DNA of 64,000 nucleotides, taken from NCBI GenBank assembly GCA_016178785.1, contig JACOSO010000035.1:1-64000 (forward strand). The letters are read 5' to 3'. Source of the DNA: Bacteroidota bacterium (GTDB taxonomy: Bacteria; Bacteroidota; Bacteroidia; Cytophagales; Cyclobacteriaceae). Shown here piece by piece: positions 8,440-20,000 of this stretch. The translations under genes were made by a program, and so were the position numbers. Position 1 is the first letter of the stretch. Each line of letters starts with the position of its first letter. Under the pieces are notes generated by a model that saw only the letters and a program-made list of their open reading frames with translations, did no database searches and had not been told where the DNA came from.

Positions 8440-9810
8440 ATGGACGTAAGAACTCTATTTCACTTGTTTGCCATTAGCAATGTCTTTATGGGCCTGCTCC
8501 TTTTGGTATTCAACTATAAGAATAAAAACCAAAAGGAAATCACCTACATCTATTCGTCAGGCAAATTCATTGTGGCCATTTTCTGGTTTGCTTTTGCCTA
8601 CCGCCAGCAATGGAACATTTACGTCACTTATGTGTTAGCAAATACACTTGCATTGACAGGCACCTATCTTGAATTTTATTGCTTTTATTTTCTAGGCAGA
8701 AAACCAGATTATAAAGTTTTACTCTCGAACGTCCTGCTCATCCTGCTGGTCTCTTCTTCCTTATTCTTTTTTATTCCCTCCTCACCTGCGGTTAAAGTGA
8801 TTCACATGTCTGTATTATTTATTGTGCTCTATGCTGTGGGAGGACTGGCATTAATTTTCAATCACCGCGGTTTTAATACTATGAAGCTCATAGCCATTAT
8901 GGCCCTTCTGATGTGCTTTACATTTGTAGCCAAATTTTTTATACCCGCAAACAACAATGGTCTGTTATCTCCCAACGCGGTGATCGTTTTCAATTACATC
9001 ATCTCCTACTTGCTGGGATTCTGTTGGACTATCCTTTATTTGTCGATCCTTAATAAACTTGCACAAAAGGAAATACTTCTAAAAAACCTGGCTATTGAAT
9101 CTGATAACCTGAAGCTGAAAGAACTTAATGCAACGAAGGACAAACTCTTTTCGATCATCGCTCACGATTTGCGAAACCCCATCAGCGCCATCATGCAGTT
9201 GGGTGAAATGTTAGCAGGTAAAATGGGCCCTTTATCAGATGCTGATAAACAGGAGGCAATAAGAGCGATTACGAAAAGCGCAAGCACCACAAACAGCCTG
9301 CTAGCTAACTTACTCCAATGGGGGCATTCAATGTCCGGATCATTAACCATTCAGCCCGAGCGAATTTTTCTCAAACAAATTGCTACAGATTGTGAACAAG
9401 TATTGGCTGAAATGATCTCACAAAAAGAAATTCATTTTAAAAATCAAATAGCGGATGATGCGCATGCAATGGCCGACTACAACATGATTTCTACGGTGCT
9501 CAGAAATTTAATGGCCAATGCGATCAAGTTTACGCGCAAAGGGGGCAGCGTTACTGTATCCTGTAACGTTAATGATGGCAACGCACGGATTGAAGTAACC
9601 GACACCGGTGTGGGAATTCCTGCGGATATACTTCACCAATTGTTTGATAATCATTTTCAATATTATACAAGAGGCACTAATAACGAACCGGGTACCGGTC
9701 TTGGCCTAAAGTTGTGTAAAGATTTTGTTGAACAGAACGGAGGCTCCATTGGAGTAGAAAGCGAGGAGGGTAAAGGCAGTACTTTTTGGTTTACTCTACC
9801 TTTAGCTTAA
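8440..9810 (+). CDS. membrane sensor histidine kinase
   Basis: A 456-residue histidine kinase. The N-terminal about 200 residues hold six or seven hydrophobic helices with no large periplasmic loop. A short coiled linker (EILLKNLAIESDNLKLKELNATKDKL) follows. The HisKA domain has phospho-acceptor His242 in FSIIAHDLRNPIS. The HATPase_c domain shows the N box NLMANAIKF, the G1 box VTDTGVGIP and the G2 segment GTGLGLKL. No response regulator is adjacent, so it is an orphan. I used the ATG at 8440; a TTG lies one codon upstream. Confidence 0.88.
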   Translation: MDVRTLFHLFAISNVFMGLLLLVFNYKNKNQKEITYIYSSGKFIVAIFWFAFAYRQQWNIYVTYVLANTLALTGTYLEFYCFYFLGRKPDYKVLLSNVLLILLVSSSLFFFIPSSPAVKVIHMSVLFIVLYAVGGLALIFNHRGFNTMKLIAIMALLMCFTFVAKFFIPANNNGLLSPNAVIVFNYIISYLLGFCWTILYLSILNKLAQKEILLKNLAIESDNLKLKELNATKDKLFSIIAHDLRNPISAIMQLGEMLAGKMGPLSDADKQEAIRAITKSASTTNSLLANLLQWGHSMSGSLTIQPERIFLKQIATDCEQVLAEMISQKEIHFKNQIADDAHAMADYNMISTVLRNLMANAIKFTRKGGSVTVSCNVNDGNARIEVTDTGVGIPADILHQLFDNHFQYYTRGTNNEPGTGLGLKLCKDFVEQNGGSIGVESEEGKGSTFWFTLPLA

Positions 9811-10047
9811 CCGGCACTTTTAAGACTAAGCATGACCAAACATCATTTATCAAACAAAAAATCGGAATTTAGAAACCAGTGCCCGCATCTTTTCATTTAC
9901 ACGAGTCGGTTCAGTGCCCTGTGCAAGTAAAACATACGTGCAGGCATCAAAGCTTTTTGCAAACTGGTTGTGCTCCGTCTGACTTCGATCTATTGCTCCA
10001 TAGCTAAGCAAGCACAAGACACCCGCCTTCCCTCCGCGCTTTCCTAA

Positions 10048-10212
10048 GTCTTGCGCCAGTTCGTGGGCTCTGACGTAATGGTGCTCGATAAAAAAACAGT
10101 CAAGCGTATGGAAGAGATTGAGAGCCTGCCCATCAAAGAGAAGGAAAAAATATTTGAGTACATCGACCTCATTATCCGGGATACGAAAATCAAAAAAGCA
10201 CACGCGGCCTAA
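10048..10212 (+). pseudogene. C-terminal remnant of an XRE-type regulator
   Basis: An open stretch whose translation from the ATG at 10078 contains VLDKKTVKRMEEIESLP and KEKIFEYIDLIIRDTKIKKA before TAA at 10210. This is the characteristic C-terminal tail of many Bacteroidota XRE/HTH_3 repressors. The helix-turn-helix that should precede it is absent: the frame is closed by a TAA at 10045, and none of the other upstream frames shows an HTH. It is best read as a decayed gene fragment next to the end of the RHS locus. The minus-strand ORF covering the same bases is probably a shadow. Confidence 0.5.
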
Positions 10213-10247
10213 AACAAAAAACCCAGCGCATAGCTGGGCTCTAGTTT
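10211..10247. terminator. bidirectional terminator at the end of the RHS locus
   Basis: A perfect 6-bp stem CCCAGC (10222-10227) and GCTGGG (10233-10238) with loop GCATA. On the minus strand it is followed by a run of six T then GTTTT, a strong intrinsic terminator for the putative immunity gene. On the plus strand a weaker T-rich tail follows. Confidence 0.75.
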
Positions 10248-10265
10248 TCATTTCCACTCAAAAGA

Positions 10266-10769
10266 CTAGTAAACAATTATCGAAGTTATTTTTACATCAT
10301 CAGGTATATCTTTAAGGGTAGCCTTATTAAAATCAAGAGATTGAATACGTTTATCATTCTCAAACAGAATGGACATCTCTAATTCTTTAATTGCAGCGCT
10401 CAAATTTCCTTCGTTAGTTTTAAGCGTCACATTTTGTTTGACTTTTTTCAGTTGCCCAAAATTTGATCCTACACAAATCCCAAATGATGTTTTATATCTT
10501 GGGCTATAAATCTCAAATGAACTAATCGTCTTACAATTAATATTCGCTACAAATAAAACTTCTCCTTCTCTGGTGACTTGCATACCAGGACTGAAAGCTG
10601 TTTCATAATAGCTATCAATTAGCTTAGTCTCTTTATCCTTGTCAAAGTAACGGTAAATCTCCTCTACATAGCTTCCTATCTTTAGAGGGCCAACACTTTT
10701 CTTCTTTATAACAAAGTCATCCTGCTGAATCAGAAGAGTAGTCAACCAAATTAAAATGTAAGATTTCAT
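10266..10769 (-). CDS. small exported protein, putative immunity protein of the RHS/M15 toxin
   Basis: A 167-residue protein I do not recognise as a named family. It begins with a short hydrophobic N terminus (MKSYILIWLTTLLI) that could export it. Next come GPLKIGSYVEEIYRYFDKD, a type of opening common in small secreted proteins, and a predicted beta-rich body. It starts 9 nt after the stop of the 2063-residue RHS gene and is followed by a strong terminator, so it is the last gene of that unit. The position is the usual place for a cognate immunity gene, and an exported immunity protein would suit a cell-wall-directed toxin. The role is inferred from context only. Confidence 0.5.
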   Translation of the reverse strand: MKSYILIWLTTLLIQQDDFVIKKKSVGPLKIGSYVEEIYRYFDKDKETKLIDSYYETAFSPGMQVTREGEVLFVANINCKTISSFEIYSPRYKTSFGICVGSNFGQLKKVKQNVTLKTNEGNLSAAIKELEMSILFENDKRIQSLDFNKATLKDIPDDVKITSIIVY

Positions 10770-10778
10770 AAATTTTAA

Positions 10779-13700
10779 TTAGTTCAATTTTTTGTAAGTT
10801 CCACTCCCTGGGTTAGTTGTTGAAGTATGTCCGGTATACTCTTGCGCGTATAATTTAGACGGACCATTATCAACATGACAGTGCGGGCCGTTGCTTTGAA
10901 AATTTAAGACTTGGGTTGTTGTAGGTTTTCCAGCAGCATCTACCCCTTGAACTGCGTGGGTTGCAAAGCCTCCAGTATTTCCCCAATTAGGATAATAAAT
11001 TGACTTACTAAATAACCCGGATGCATCCGCTGCTGTAGTCAAATCTTTATTAGTCATCCCTGCAACGGTAATGTCTGCTGCATCTCCGAAAGTGTGTCTA
11101 CTTCCAGTTGCGCCACTTACACCAGCATTGGAAGCCCCATCTCTATCACCTCCCGTGACAGTAATTGTTGCATAATCATCAGTCGTTCCTTCATTTTTCA
11201 TATTTATGGACAGACCAATTAGGTTATTTTTTGTCTCATCAGAGGTTATCTCATAGCCATTCATATCAAGAAAATCATCTCTTACTCCAATTTCCTCAGG
11301 CCCGCCAAGTTCACCCTGATTAACAACAATATTACCTTCCGAGTTTGAGGATACTGAAGCGACATTGGCAACCTCGTAGACTTTCTTATCATCAATCCCA
11401 TCCGATCCAAGGTACTCGCCTTGTTGTGTGAAATAGTCTCCCGGTGCCATCCCATCGGGATCGATGTACCTGATCGGATTATCAAACGCATAATTGTAAG
11501 GAGAGAATCTTCTCATCTGATCAGCAAGCGGATCAACAGTCATCCAACGTGCAATAGCAGGATCATACATTCTAGCCCCAAAATCTAACCATCCAAGATT
11601 TAATTCGTCCTGTATTTCCTTTCCGTTGTATAGATACTTCTGATTAATACTATTTTCTCTTGAATAGCTATTGAAGGCGAGACCGAAGGGATAGTAATTA
11701 TCCATCTGTATAACAGGACTTGGCGTATAAGTAACGGTCACATCATCAAAATACACATCGGTCTGATAAGGGTGCTCGTTACTTATATAGAGGTAGGCAT
11801 AGCCCGGCTCTTTTACGGTATAGTTTGCGCTCGCCAATTCCCCCGAAGATGTTACCGCTTGGTAAGAAACATCAATGAAGTTGTAGTTCCTGTCGAAAAG
11901 AATGATCGTGACAAAAATCTTCATTGGATCGTTCTTGCTGTCATCTCCACTCGGGCCGATCTCCCAGTTTCCAAACGTGTTTACCCCTGAGGCTGCAGTG
12001 CCTGTTTCACCCGGTGCCGGAGCTGACAGGTTGAAGGCAGTCAGTAATGAAGCCACAAAGTTAGTGTAATTGGTAGGTGTGCCTGATGGTGTGCCATACT
12101 TGGCATAACCTTGTATTTGCACAAAGTCTCCAGGCATCACACTAAAGGTCTTGGTTGTGCCTACTTGTCCCACATAGCCGCCATCGAGTTTGTAGGAGTT
12201 GGCACCTGTAGTTGCATTTGAGGGAACGGTATTGATGTGTGAAGTCTGGTAGTTGGAAAAATTACTTTGCTCGGTTGCCTGGTTTGCTGTCTCAAAGCCC
12301 GCAGTATAGTTTGTTGCTGTTAGCGTCTTGGCAGTGAACGTTAAATGCACGTTGCCTAAGTGATCTTTAAGATTATACTGATATTCGGGTGTTGTGTTTG
12401 TCGTAAGCTTGGTGATCTCAAATTCGTTAAGGTAAATAACTTCTCCTGCAAGCACGGTATTCCAGACTACACCTGCCTGCAATGTAGTGGCACCAACTGG
12501 TACGGTAATAATCTGCTCTATCCATGATTCTGTCTGAGCTGTGGTTAAGCTTACAGGAAGTGCAGCCCCGGGCCATCCAAGATCTGCACCATTAGTTTGA
12601 ACAAGAATGTATGCTTGGCTGCTGCTTGCGGCCGTGCCTTTATCGCGATAGCCTTTTGCGCGGATGCGGTATCTTTCTCCGGGTTGCACGGGATAGGTAT
12701 TTCCTATCGGGAACATGCCGGTTCGCACCACTGTACCGTTGGAAATAGCTTTAACGTAAGTCTCGTTTCCGTTTTGTTTAAGAGTTGTCAGGGTTGTGTT
12801 TGAAGCATTGAAATCGGTCACATTATCTCCTGCATTACTGTAGATCACTTGTGAACCTGACACAACAGCACGACCTTCTTCATGACTAATGAATTGCAGT
12901 GCATCGTTTTCATACTGAAACTCTCCCACATAATCCGTTTGTTTTTGTGCTCCGCTGAAAGTAGCTACTTGCGATAGCTTCCTGCCACCGGCATCATATA
13001 TGTATCGCACGATATTGCCTCCAGTACCCCCACGAGTAACAAGTTCTGGCAGGTTCATGAAATTATACGTAATTGCTGTAGTGATGCCTTTATTTTGATC
13101 AGTAATCATATTGCCGTTGACATCATACGTATAATCGTTGCCGGTATTGGTGCCATCAATAAAACCTGCAAACTTATCACCGGTGTCCGAGACTTTAAGC
13201 AGCTTGTTACTGAGCGTTGCTCCTGCTCCATAATTATAAACCAGATTATCCACGGCAGCAGTAGAACCCCTTTTATCATAGCGGAGTAGCCCCATTATAT
13301 TTCCATTCAGATCGTAGCTGTATCCACTCTCCGAATATCCCGAATTGGCCGCTGCATTCCAACTGGTAGTATTCTCTTTGAAGCTTGCAGCGGTTATTCT
13401 GTTAAGTGCATCGTAGCTATAATTGTAGGCTTTCTCTTTCGAAGTTCCCAAACCAAGATTGTTGCTCCACTTCATAGCCGAAATGTTGCCATTGAACAGC
13501 TGGGAATTACCAGTGCCAATGTCTGCATTGTAGCCAAGCTCCATTCCAAACAAGTCGCGTGCCTCACCTGCATTTGAGGGGTCATTAAATCCGGTTTGTA
13601 TATCACTTTCATTCATCTTGGTGAGCCAACCTCGGATATTATAGCGATAATCAACGGATTGTTTAGCGTCAGTAGCATTGCTGTTTGTACTGTGTAATTT

Positions 13701-16700
13701 CTTATCCACCAACTGGCCCAATTCATTATACTTGTTAGTGGTAAGAAATACTTCCGGCTCCGCATCAATCTGATGCCTGGTTTTCAACAAACGGCCTGCG
13801 TGATCGTACTCAAGCGTGCGACTGACGCTTTTACTAGTTGTACTGAAAGATGTTTTCACGCCAACGAGTGTTGAATTGTTAGTCGCAAAGGAAACATCAA
13901 CCATCAGTAAAGAAGAAGATGCTGTGCTGGCCGGAGAAAGCGTTATCTGCCCACCGTTGCGATAATATTTTACAGCCGTGCCGGTGCGTTCGATACGTAG
14001 CACATCACCAGATTTTATTCCGGCAACGGTTGCCTTTGTAACATTATTCTCAACTACCGTTAAGGTCGCGCTGGTAAGCTTGAACGAATAATCAATATTA
14101 GTTCCATTTACGTCAGGATTGGTGTCGTTGAGTCCGAGATAACGTGTTGTATTTATTTCTGAAACAATAAACTCGACCCATCCATCTTGACCAGCTGCAA
14201 GTTGTTGTTGAGAGGCTACGCCTGCTGTTGCAACAGAACTACGCGTGAGCTTGTTGCCCACTATCAATGTACCAACCTGATCTTTCCAGGTTACATCACG
14301 TTCGATATGAGTGGTTTTGGTCTTTAAAATCTTTCCAGTAAAATCATAAAGATTAGATACACGATCCTCTCCTCCTTTTAAGTTTTCTGTTATGGTTTGA
14401 ATGACATGGCGCTGGTCGTCATAATAAGAGATTGCTTTGAGCCATGTATAGCCTCCGGTAGTTCCTCCATCGAGAACTTTTACTTTTGATGCAGTGACCA
14501 GCCCTCTTACCCACGCAAATTCTGCTGAAGGCTGATTGTACGTTATACCATTGGTTACGGAAGTGAACGCATCGTTTACGTAATTGTAGTTGGATCCCCA
14601 GCCAGCTTTTATAGAATAGTTATCGTAATAGGTTGAAGATAAACAAGCATAGGGATCAGTAACAATAGGATAAGATTTGTTGTCATAACCGTGAACGTTG
14701 CCGGTGGCCGCTCCGATATAACTTTCATACCATGCCCCACCGTTACTCGGTAGGTTTGCGTAGAACAGGTCGATCCTTCGCTGCATCTTGCCTTGAACCA
14801 AGGTAGAGTCACACGTATAGATGCCGGTCAGAACAGGTCGGTTGAACGCATCATATTTTGTAAAGGACCAGTATTTAGGAGTGCGCTGATTTCCATCCTG
14901 GGTAAGAACCAACCTGTCGCGGTTATCATAGACCAGGTAGACTGGTGACGCACCGGGCACCTGTTTTTCAATCATTCGCTTGCGCGAATCATATTTATAT
15001 CGGAAGGCCCATCTTGATAAGAAGCCATCTTGATTAGTTGTGGTAGCGTTGTGATATTCGGTGTCCAGCCTTGCTGAAGCTTCGGGAGGAAGGACAACTC
15101 TCAGGTTTCCAAAATCATCATAAATGTAGTACGTTGAAGTATACGTTACAGGACTATCACCTGCCTGGACTCTTTTTAGAACAGTCTTTCCCAATTTCTC
15201 AGTGTATTCTATAACCGAGCGGTTATTTTCATCAATAGTTCTGCTAATGCTGAGCTCGCTAGACGAATAATAAACCAGGTTAGTCCCATTTTTGGCACTT
15301 ATTCTGTGGGTAGGATAATCGTAAACCCAGAATAGCACATCAGTTCCCTGATTAAGTTCAAACCTTTGTTTTATGCTTTTGTCTAAAATAGAATAAGGAT
15401 CGGAATCGGGTTGCCAGGCCTGGCCGGGTGCACCTTTCTTCAAAACTCTATTCAGGGGCGAGGGCTCAAATAAGGAAACCTGGTAGGGCGCAATATCCTT
15501 GGCAATAGCAACTGTGTTCCCAGCCGGATCGTAAAAAGCAGATTGGTCAGCAACAGCGGATGACTTAAAGAAGCCATTGGTTTCATCGCTGCTATACTCA
15601 AGATAATTCTTTGAATTCCGACCAAACTGGTCGTACTCTTCTATAATTACTAGATCCTTATGAGTATTGGAGTTTCTCCACTTTACCGTCTGCACAGTTC
15701 GGCCTAATCCATCAAAATAAGCAGTTGTTTTATTTCTTTCATTTTCACTTAGCTGATCGACCCCGGAAGCATTCGTCACGTTGGGAATTAAAACTGACTC
15801 TTCGATGATGTAGTTTAGCCCGTCTTTTACCAAAAGACTTGATGTTGATCCCTGCCCGCACAAAGCATTGGACGTTGTAACAGAGAGTGTGCCTCCTCCG
15901 GAGTAAAACTTTGCGTTTATCGTGAGTGACCCCTGACCTGAAATAATTTCTCCGTTAGTAATATTCCATACAAACGATTCTGAATAACTCGGATTCAAAA
16001 GAGAATATGCATACTGTTTTCCTGGAGTGACCAGAGATGGCCCGCTAATTAGGCCTGGATTTGCCGGCCCATCCACAATTACATCCACGTATGGACTTGG
16101 AGGACATGTGCCATAGCAATACCCGCAGGAATTTTGGTTGCGCAGCATGTAACGGTATGTTCCGGGTGCTGGCGGTGTATGTGAAAACGAAGTCTGCCCT
16201 GCATAGGATTCGCTGAAAATATTCCATGTTATTCCGCCATTAGAGCTACACCAATAGTAAGGAGTGCCTATTCCACCTGAACTAGAAATAACTATGCTTT
16301 GGCCTATACATATTCTGTTCGAATTTGTTTGAATGGCACCGTCCTGGGCTGTGACTACAGAGAAGTTCTGAGTAGAGGAGGTTGCGTTAGGTGCGGTAGT
16401 ACAGGTAAGAGAACTCCACATCACAACATATACTGAATGCGCACCTAGTGCGAGAGAAGTGGTTGAATAAGTAGTGGACAGACCGGAAGAGACTTGTTGT
16501 CCGTCAATGTAGAAAGCGTATGTTGGTGAGCTTCCACCGTTGATTGGTGTTGCTGTCAATGTTAATGCATTATTCAAACACACATTTGAATTGTTCAAGG
16601 ATAGGGATAGGGATACTGATGGCGTAACCCGATTCAAAATATTTAAACTAAGCATTTGGCTGCCTGCGCTACCGCTTGAGCAACCATAAGAAACAGTGAT

Positions 16701-16970
16701 AGTAGCTGACGCTGCTGAAGTCCAGGTTGCCCTTATTCTTAAATAATTTCCACCTGTTTGAATGTAACTTATGGAAGAAGGTGCCGGGCTTACCGACCAG
16801 CTAGTCGTAGATGAGACCGTAGGGCTGGCACAAGAAGCCCCTCCCATCAAGTAGACATCAATCGAATTGCCGGCACACAATCCGCCACTATACCCAAGGG
16901 ATTGGCTAAATAATGGTTGCAGGCTTAACAAGACAACTGCAAAGGTCGAGAGGTAAAACTTTCTGCTCAT
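10779..16970 (-). CDS. giant secreted RHS/DUF6443 protein with C-terminal M15-like peptidase domain
   Basis: A 2063-residue protein. In order: a signal peptide (about 1-22, MSRKFYLSTFAVVLLSLQ); Ig/PKD-like beta repeats (about 25-380); a DUF6443-type region (about 385-520, TAYFDGLGRTVQTVKW); many YD/RHS repeats (about 590-1370); a galactose-binding-like beta sandwich (about 1382-1520); LKDHLGNVHLTF; and the conserved RHS core (about 1775-1840, GARMYDPAIARWMTVDPLAD to YIDPDGM). The variable tail (about 1840-2063) holds SRHTFGDAAD, which fits the M15 zinc-peptidase pattern SxHxxGxAxD (Ser1957, His1959, Asp1966), and HCH at 2030-2032 as the remaining ligand. The tail is thus a likely peptidoglycan peptidase toxin carried in an RHS shell. 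The gene lies 35 nt after its YD-repeat partner. Confidence 0.85.
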   Translation of the reverse strand: MSRKFYLSTFAVVLLSLQPLFSQSLGYSGGLCAGNSIDVYLMGGASCASPTVSSTTSWSVSPAPSSISYIQTGGNYLRIRATWTSAASATITVSYGCSSGSAGSQMLSLNILNRVTPSVSLSLSLNNSNVCLNNALTLTATPINGGSSPTYAFYIDGQQVSSGLSTTYSTTSLALGAHSVYVVMWSSLTCTTAPNATSSTQNFSVVTAQDGAIQTNSNRICIGQSIVISSSGGIGTPYYWCSSNGGITWNIFSESYAGQTSFSHTPPAPGTYRYMLRNQNSCGYCYGTCPPSPYVDVIVDGPANPGLISGPSLVTPGKQYAYSLLNPSYSESFVWNITNGEIISGQGSLTINAKFYSGGGTLSVTTSNALCGQGSTSSLLVKDGLNYIIEESVLIPNVTNASGVDQLSENERNKTTAYFDGLGRTVQTVKWRNSNTHKDLVIIEEYDQFGRNSKNYLEYSSDETNGFFKSSAVADQSAFYDPAGNTVAIAKDIAPYQVSLFEPSPLNRVLKKGAPGQAWQPDSDPYSILDKSIKQRFELNQGTDVLFWVYDYPTHRISAKNGTNLVYYSSSELSISRTIDENNRSVIEYTEKLGKTVLKRVQAGDSPVTYTSTYYIYDDFGNLRVVLPPEASARLDTEYHNATTTNQDGFLSRWAFRYKYDSRKRMIEKQVPGASPVYLVYDNRDRLVLTQDGNQRTPKYWSFTKYDAFNRPVLTGIYTCDSTLVQGKMQRRIDLFYANLPSNGGAWYESYIGAATGNVHGYDNKSYPIVTDPYACLSSTYYDNYSIKAGWGSNYNYVNDAFTSVTNGITYNQPSAEFAWVRGLVTASKVKVLDGGTTGGYTWLKAISYYDDQRHVIQTITENLKGGEDRVSNLYDFTGKILKTKTTHIERDVTWKDQVGTLIVGNKLTRSSVATAGVASQQQLAAGQDGWVEFIVSEINTTRYLGLNDTNPDVNGTNIDYSFKLTSATLTVVENNVTKATVAGIKSGDVLRIERTGTAVKYYRNGGQITLSPASTASSSLLMVDVSFATNNSTLVGVKTSFSTTSKSVSRTLEYDHAGRLLKTRHQIDAEPEVFLTTNKYNELGQLVDKKLHSTNSNATDAKQSVDYRYNIRGWLTKMNESDIQTGFNDPSNAGEARDLFGMELGYNADIGTGNSQLFNGNISAMKWSNNLGLGTSKEKAYNYSYDALNRITAASFKENTTSWNAAANSGYSESGYSYDLNGNIMGLLRYDKRGSTAAVDNLVYNYGAGATLSNKLLKVSDTGDKFAGFIDGTNTGNDYTYDVNGNMITDQNKGITTAITYNFMNLPELVTRGGTGGNIVRYIYDAGGRKLSQVATFSGAQKQTDYVGEFQYENDALQFISHEEGRAVVSGSQVIYSNAGDNVTDFNASNTTLTTLKQNGNETYVKAISNGTVVRTGMFPIGNTYPVQPGERYRIRAKGYRDKGTAASSSQAYILVQTNGADLGWPGAALPVSLTTAQTESWIEQIITVPVGATTLQAGVVWNTVLAGEVIYLNEFEITKLTTNTTPEYQYNLKDHLGNVHLTFTAKTLTATNYTAGFETANQATEQSNFSNYQTSHINTVPSNATTGANSYKLDGGYVGQVGTTKTFSVMPGDFVQIQGYAKYGTPSGTPTNYTNFVASLLTAFNLSAPAPGETGTAASGVNTFGNWEIGPSGDDSKNDPMKIFVTIILFDRNYNFIDVSYQAVTSSGELASANYTVKEPGYAYLYISNEHPYQTDVYFDDVTVTYTPSPVIQMDNYYPFGLAFNSYSRENSINQKYLYNGKEIQDELNLGWLDFGARMYDPAIARWMTVDPLADQMRRFSPYNYAFDNPIRYIDPDGMAPGDYFTQQGEYLGSDGIDDKKVYEVANVASVSSNSEGNIVVNQGELGGPEEIGVRDDFLDMNGYEITSDETKNNLIGLSINMKNEGTTDDYATITVTGGDRDGASNAGVSGATGSRHTFGDAADITVAGMTNKDLTTAADASGLFSKSIYYPNWGNTGGFATHAVQGVDAAGKPTTTQVLNFQSNGPHCHVDNGPSKLYAQEYTGHTSTTNPGSGTYKKLN

Positions 16971-17005
16971 TATATGGTCAGTTACTTCTTTTAAGTATCC
17001 TTTAA

Positions 17006-20000
17006 TTATTCTCCGGAGTAATGGTATTTAAGCCTTTTGATCACATTCTTCTCCTGATCTTTTATTACCCACAACCTCCCCAAACCATCATATTCGTATC
17101 GTGTCGTATGGCTATCAACATCTGTTGCAGAAATAACTCCTACTAAGGGATCATAGGCATAGGTTGTCATTCGACCGCCAACCGGATATAATCTTACTTC
17201 ATCAATCAAGAGCCCACTGCCACCAATGGTTTGGTTGCTCGCGATGGTGGATTCTACATATTCCCATTGTCCGCCAAGAGGTTTTTTCCAATAACTGAGA
17301 ATGTACGATTCGGCTGAAGGCAGAGTTATTGATAGTGAGTTGCTGTAACTTTGTTGTCCGCTAAATGCGTCACTCGAAACACCAGTTGAATAATCTTCAA
17401 AACCTGTATAAAAGACTTTGCTTACAGGTGCATTTGTAATCTCAGCTATAGGTAATTCATCAAAGTAGCCCCACAGGTAAGAAGTAGTGACATTGTCCGG
17501 CCTGAAATATTGCTTGATGTTTCCGGACGCAGTGTAGTCAAACACAATCTTTGTCTTAAACTTATTCTGGTCATACGGGAAGGCTGGACGATACGACTCA
17601 ACGTCAGCTGGAAGCAATGGAACATCGGATTCCAGTGCCACTATTTGCTTTGGCAGAATATGAGTCTGAGCATTAAAAAAATCATACACAGTAAAATCCC
17701 TGGCGATTACTTTGGGTCCTGATGCAAAATTCTTTTGAACTGTTTTTTGTAGGACTGCACTATGCATAAACCGATTAGTTTTCATCTCCAGCGTAGCTGG
17801 AGTGAGATCGGAATCCGGATAATCGGCCGGGTATTTCAAATACGTTGAAACCGATTCACCATTGTTTATCGTTTCATCAATTTGAGTGGTTTGCAAGTGA
17901 TCAGGATTACCATAGGTGTTGGTTTTTACTTTCTCCGTGTAAGCTGTGCCGGCCTGTGAATAATTCCTTTCCGTCACAGCACGTTGGTAGAGGAAAAAAG
18001 ATTGAGTTACCGGATACAAGTAAATATTGAGATTACCCGAGGCACAAGGTGGGGATCCATTGGGCACGTCCCGAACATTCCTAATTTCAAATCCTGGAAA
18101 AACCGAGTTGGCTAATGAAGAGAGAAACTGGTAATCAATAATAGACTCATTGACCAGGTTATAATTGTTATTTGAAAATGAATAGACGCTTTCCCTTTTT
18201 AGTAGACCATTTTTAGTGAATGGCAAGGAAGGGAAAACCGGAGGCTTGCGTGGCACATTTTCAATGGAATTGCTGACAAATGTGGTTTGCGTATAGTTCC
18301 ATATTTCGTCTGCCTGATTTTCATACTCGAAAATTGTTTTACCGTTTTCACCGTTCTCGCCCTGAAGTTCGATGACTTTATCATACGTTACTGGACTCCC
18401 TCCTCCAGAGCCTAATAAAGGGTAAGCACTCTCGGAAGATCTTACCAGGCTTTCAAATATTCTATCGCCACAATATTTTGATCCAGAGGGAAACGTTACA
18501 CATTCTTCATGCAACTTCCTTTCAAAGAAGCTATATTCAGGAGCAACCATTCTTTTACCGTAGCTATAGGTCTCAGGCGTTCCATTATTATCACGGTCTT
18601 CCTCAAAGTGATAATTATATTTTCTGATTTTTTTCTTTGTGGGGTCCGAATTATCCCACTCAGTAATTTTTGATATTCTTAAACCACCCGCGTATTTAAC
18701 AGGGTTCTTGTTCAGGGCTGTGTATTGGAGTGAGACGGAAACATCCGCCAAAAAGACTGCGTCAGTACCGATGTGCAGTTTCCACTGTACCTTTCTGGCA
18801 GATAACAAATAGGAATTTGTGAAAGTCATCCCGTAAAAAGTTCCATTTCCTGTACATACAGCTTTTGGATCGCTTGACTGATTTAAAAAAGCATAAGGAT
18901 TAGTTGGTCCTGATATAATAGAGCCGTCATCGTACTGTTGAGTTACCGAGATATCAGGTGCACCAGAACAGCTTGATTGAGGTTGTCGGAATCGGAAAAA
19001 AATTGTAACTGGAACCATAGAAGTGCTCGAGAATTCATCGATGTACAAGTCTGAAAGATCAATTTCCTGAATCTGATCTCCAGATCCGGCTACTGGAAAC
19101 ACCAATGGAGACGGATACTTTCTGAAAGTTTCAGCGTAATTCTTAAAAAAAGAATGATCATGGATATTTGATTGTTCAAAGTCGTAGTCATGAGATTCGT
19201 AAATAAACTCCGACTTACCTCCTGTCGGATATTGAATATCCTTTAATGAGAACAAAGAAGCATAGACTGGGTTTGTATTTCTTTCATCCCCCATCTTTTG
19301 CAAATAATAATGCACTACATTGGATGACTGAACAGGATAATAAGTTGGGATTAAACTGCTATTGCCAGTCTTACCATTATAAAAACCCCAATGATCACGT
19401 GCGAATGAAGTTTTCGCAGGAATAGAATACATATTATCTCCTTCGTTGAAATATGAAAACCGGTATGGCGATTTCCTGGCGCCATTAATACCGACCTCCG
19501 TGATGCCTGTCAATTTTAGTCTTTTGCTTTCGTATTGTACAAAAGTAGCGGTGTAATCACGGTCGCCAATTCCTTCGAAATATCCATATTCAAAATCCCA
19601 GCTCCTGAGAAGTTGCTGGGCACCTGAGGGGTTTTTTACATCTTTAACATACAATTCGATTTTATCAATTTTTTTATCGTTGGGAATATCTTCTCTGTCA
19701 CTATAGCTTAATCGTAGACTTCCCGCTTTAAAATTGATTTGGCTAAGCATGACTACCGAGTAGTTTGTGCCAGGGTTAACGTTGCGGTATAGAGGTGGAG
19801 ATGAGGGACAGGATGCTTGCCCGATAGGTGTATTTGGTGCGGTGTATGAAAAGCAATTATCGTATCTGGTCTCCGTAAAAGATCCTACGGTTTGAATATA
19901 AACGCTATTTAACGTAGTGTAGTCGAATGTAACCTGGTCTCCTTTTGGAGAAGTAATTTTCGTTAAGTACCAGGAAGATTTATGGTTAAATGCCGATTCA

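Noticed and set aside
9850-10257. 135-residue minus-strand ORF beside the XRE remnant
   Set aside because: Its first 60 residues are antisense to the recognisable XRE tail and its start overlaps a terminator hairpin. The remainder has no family resemblance I can name.
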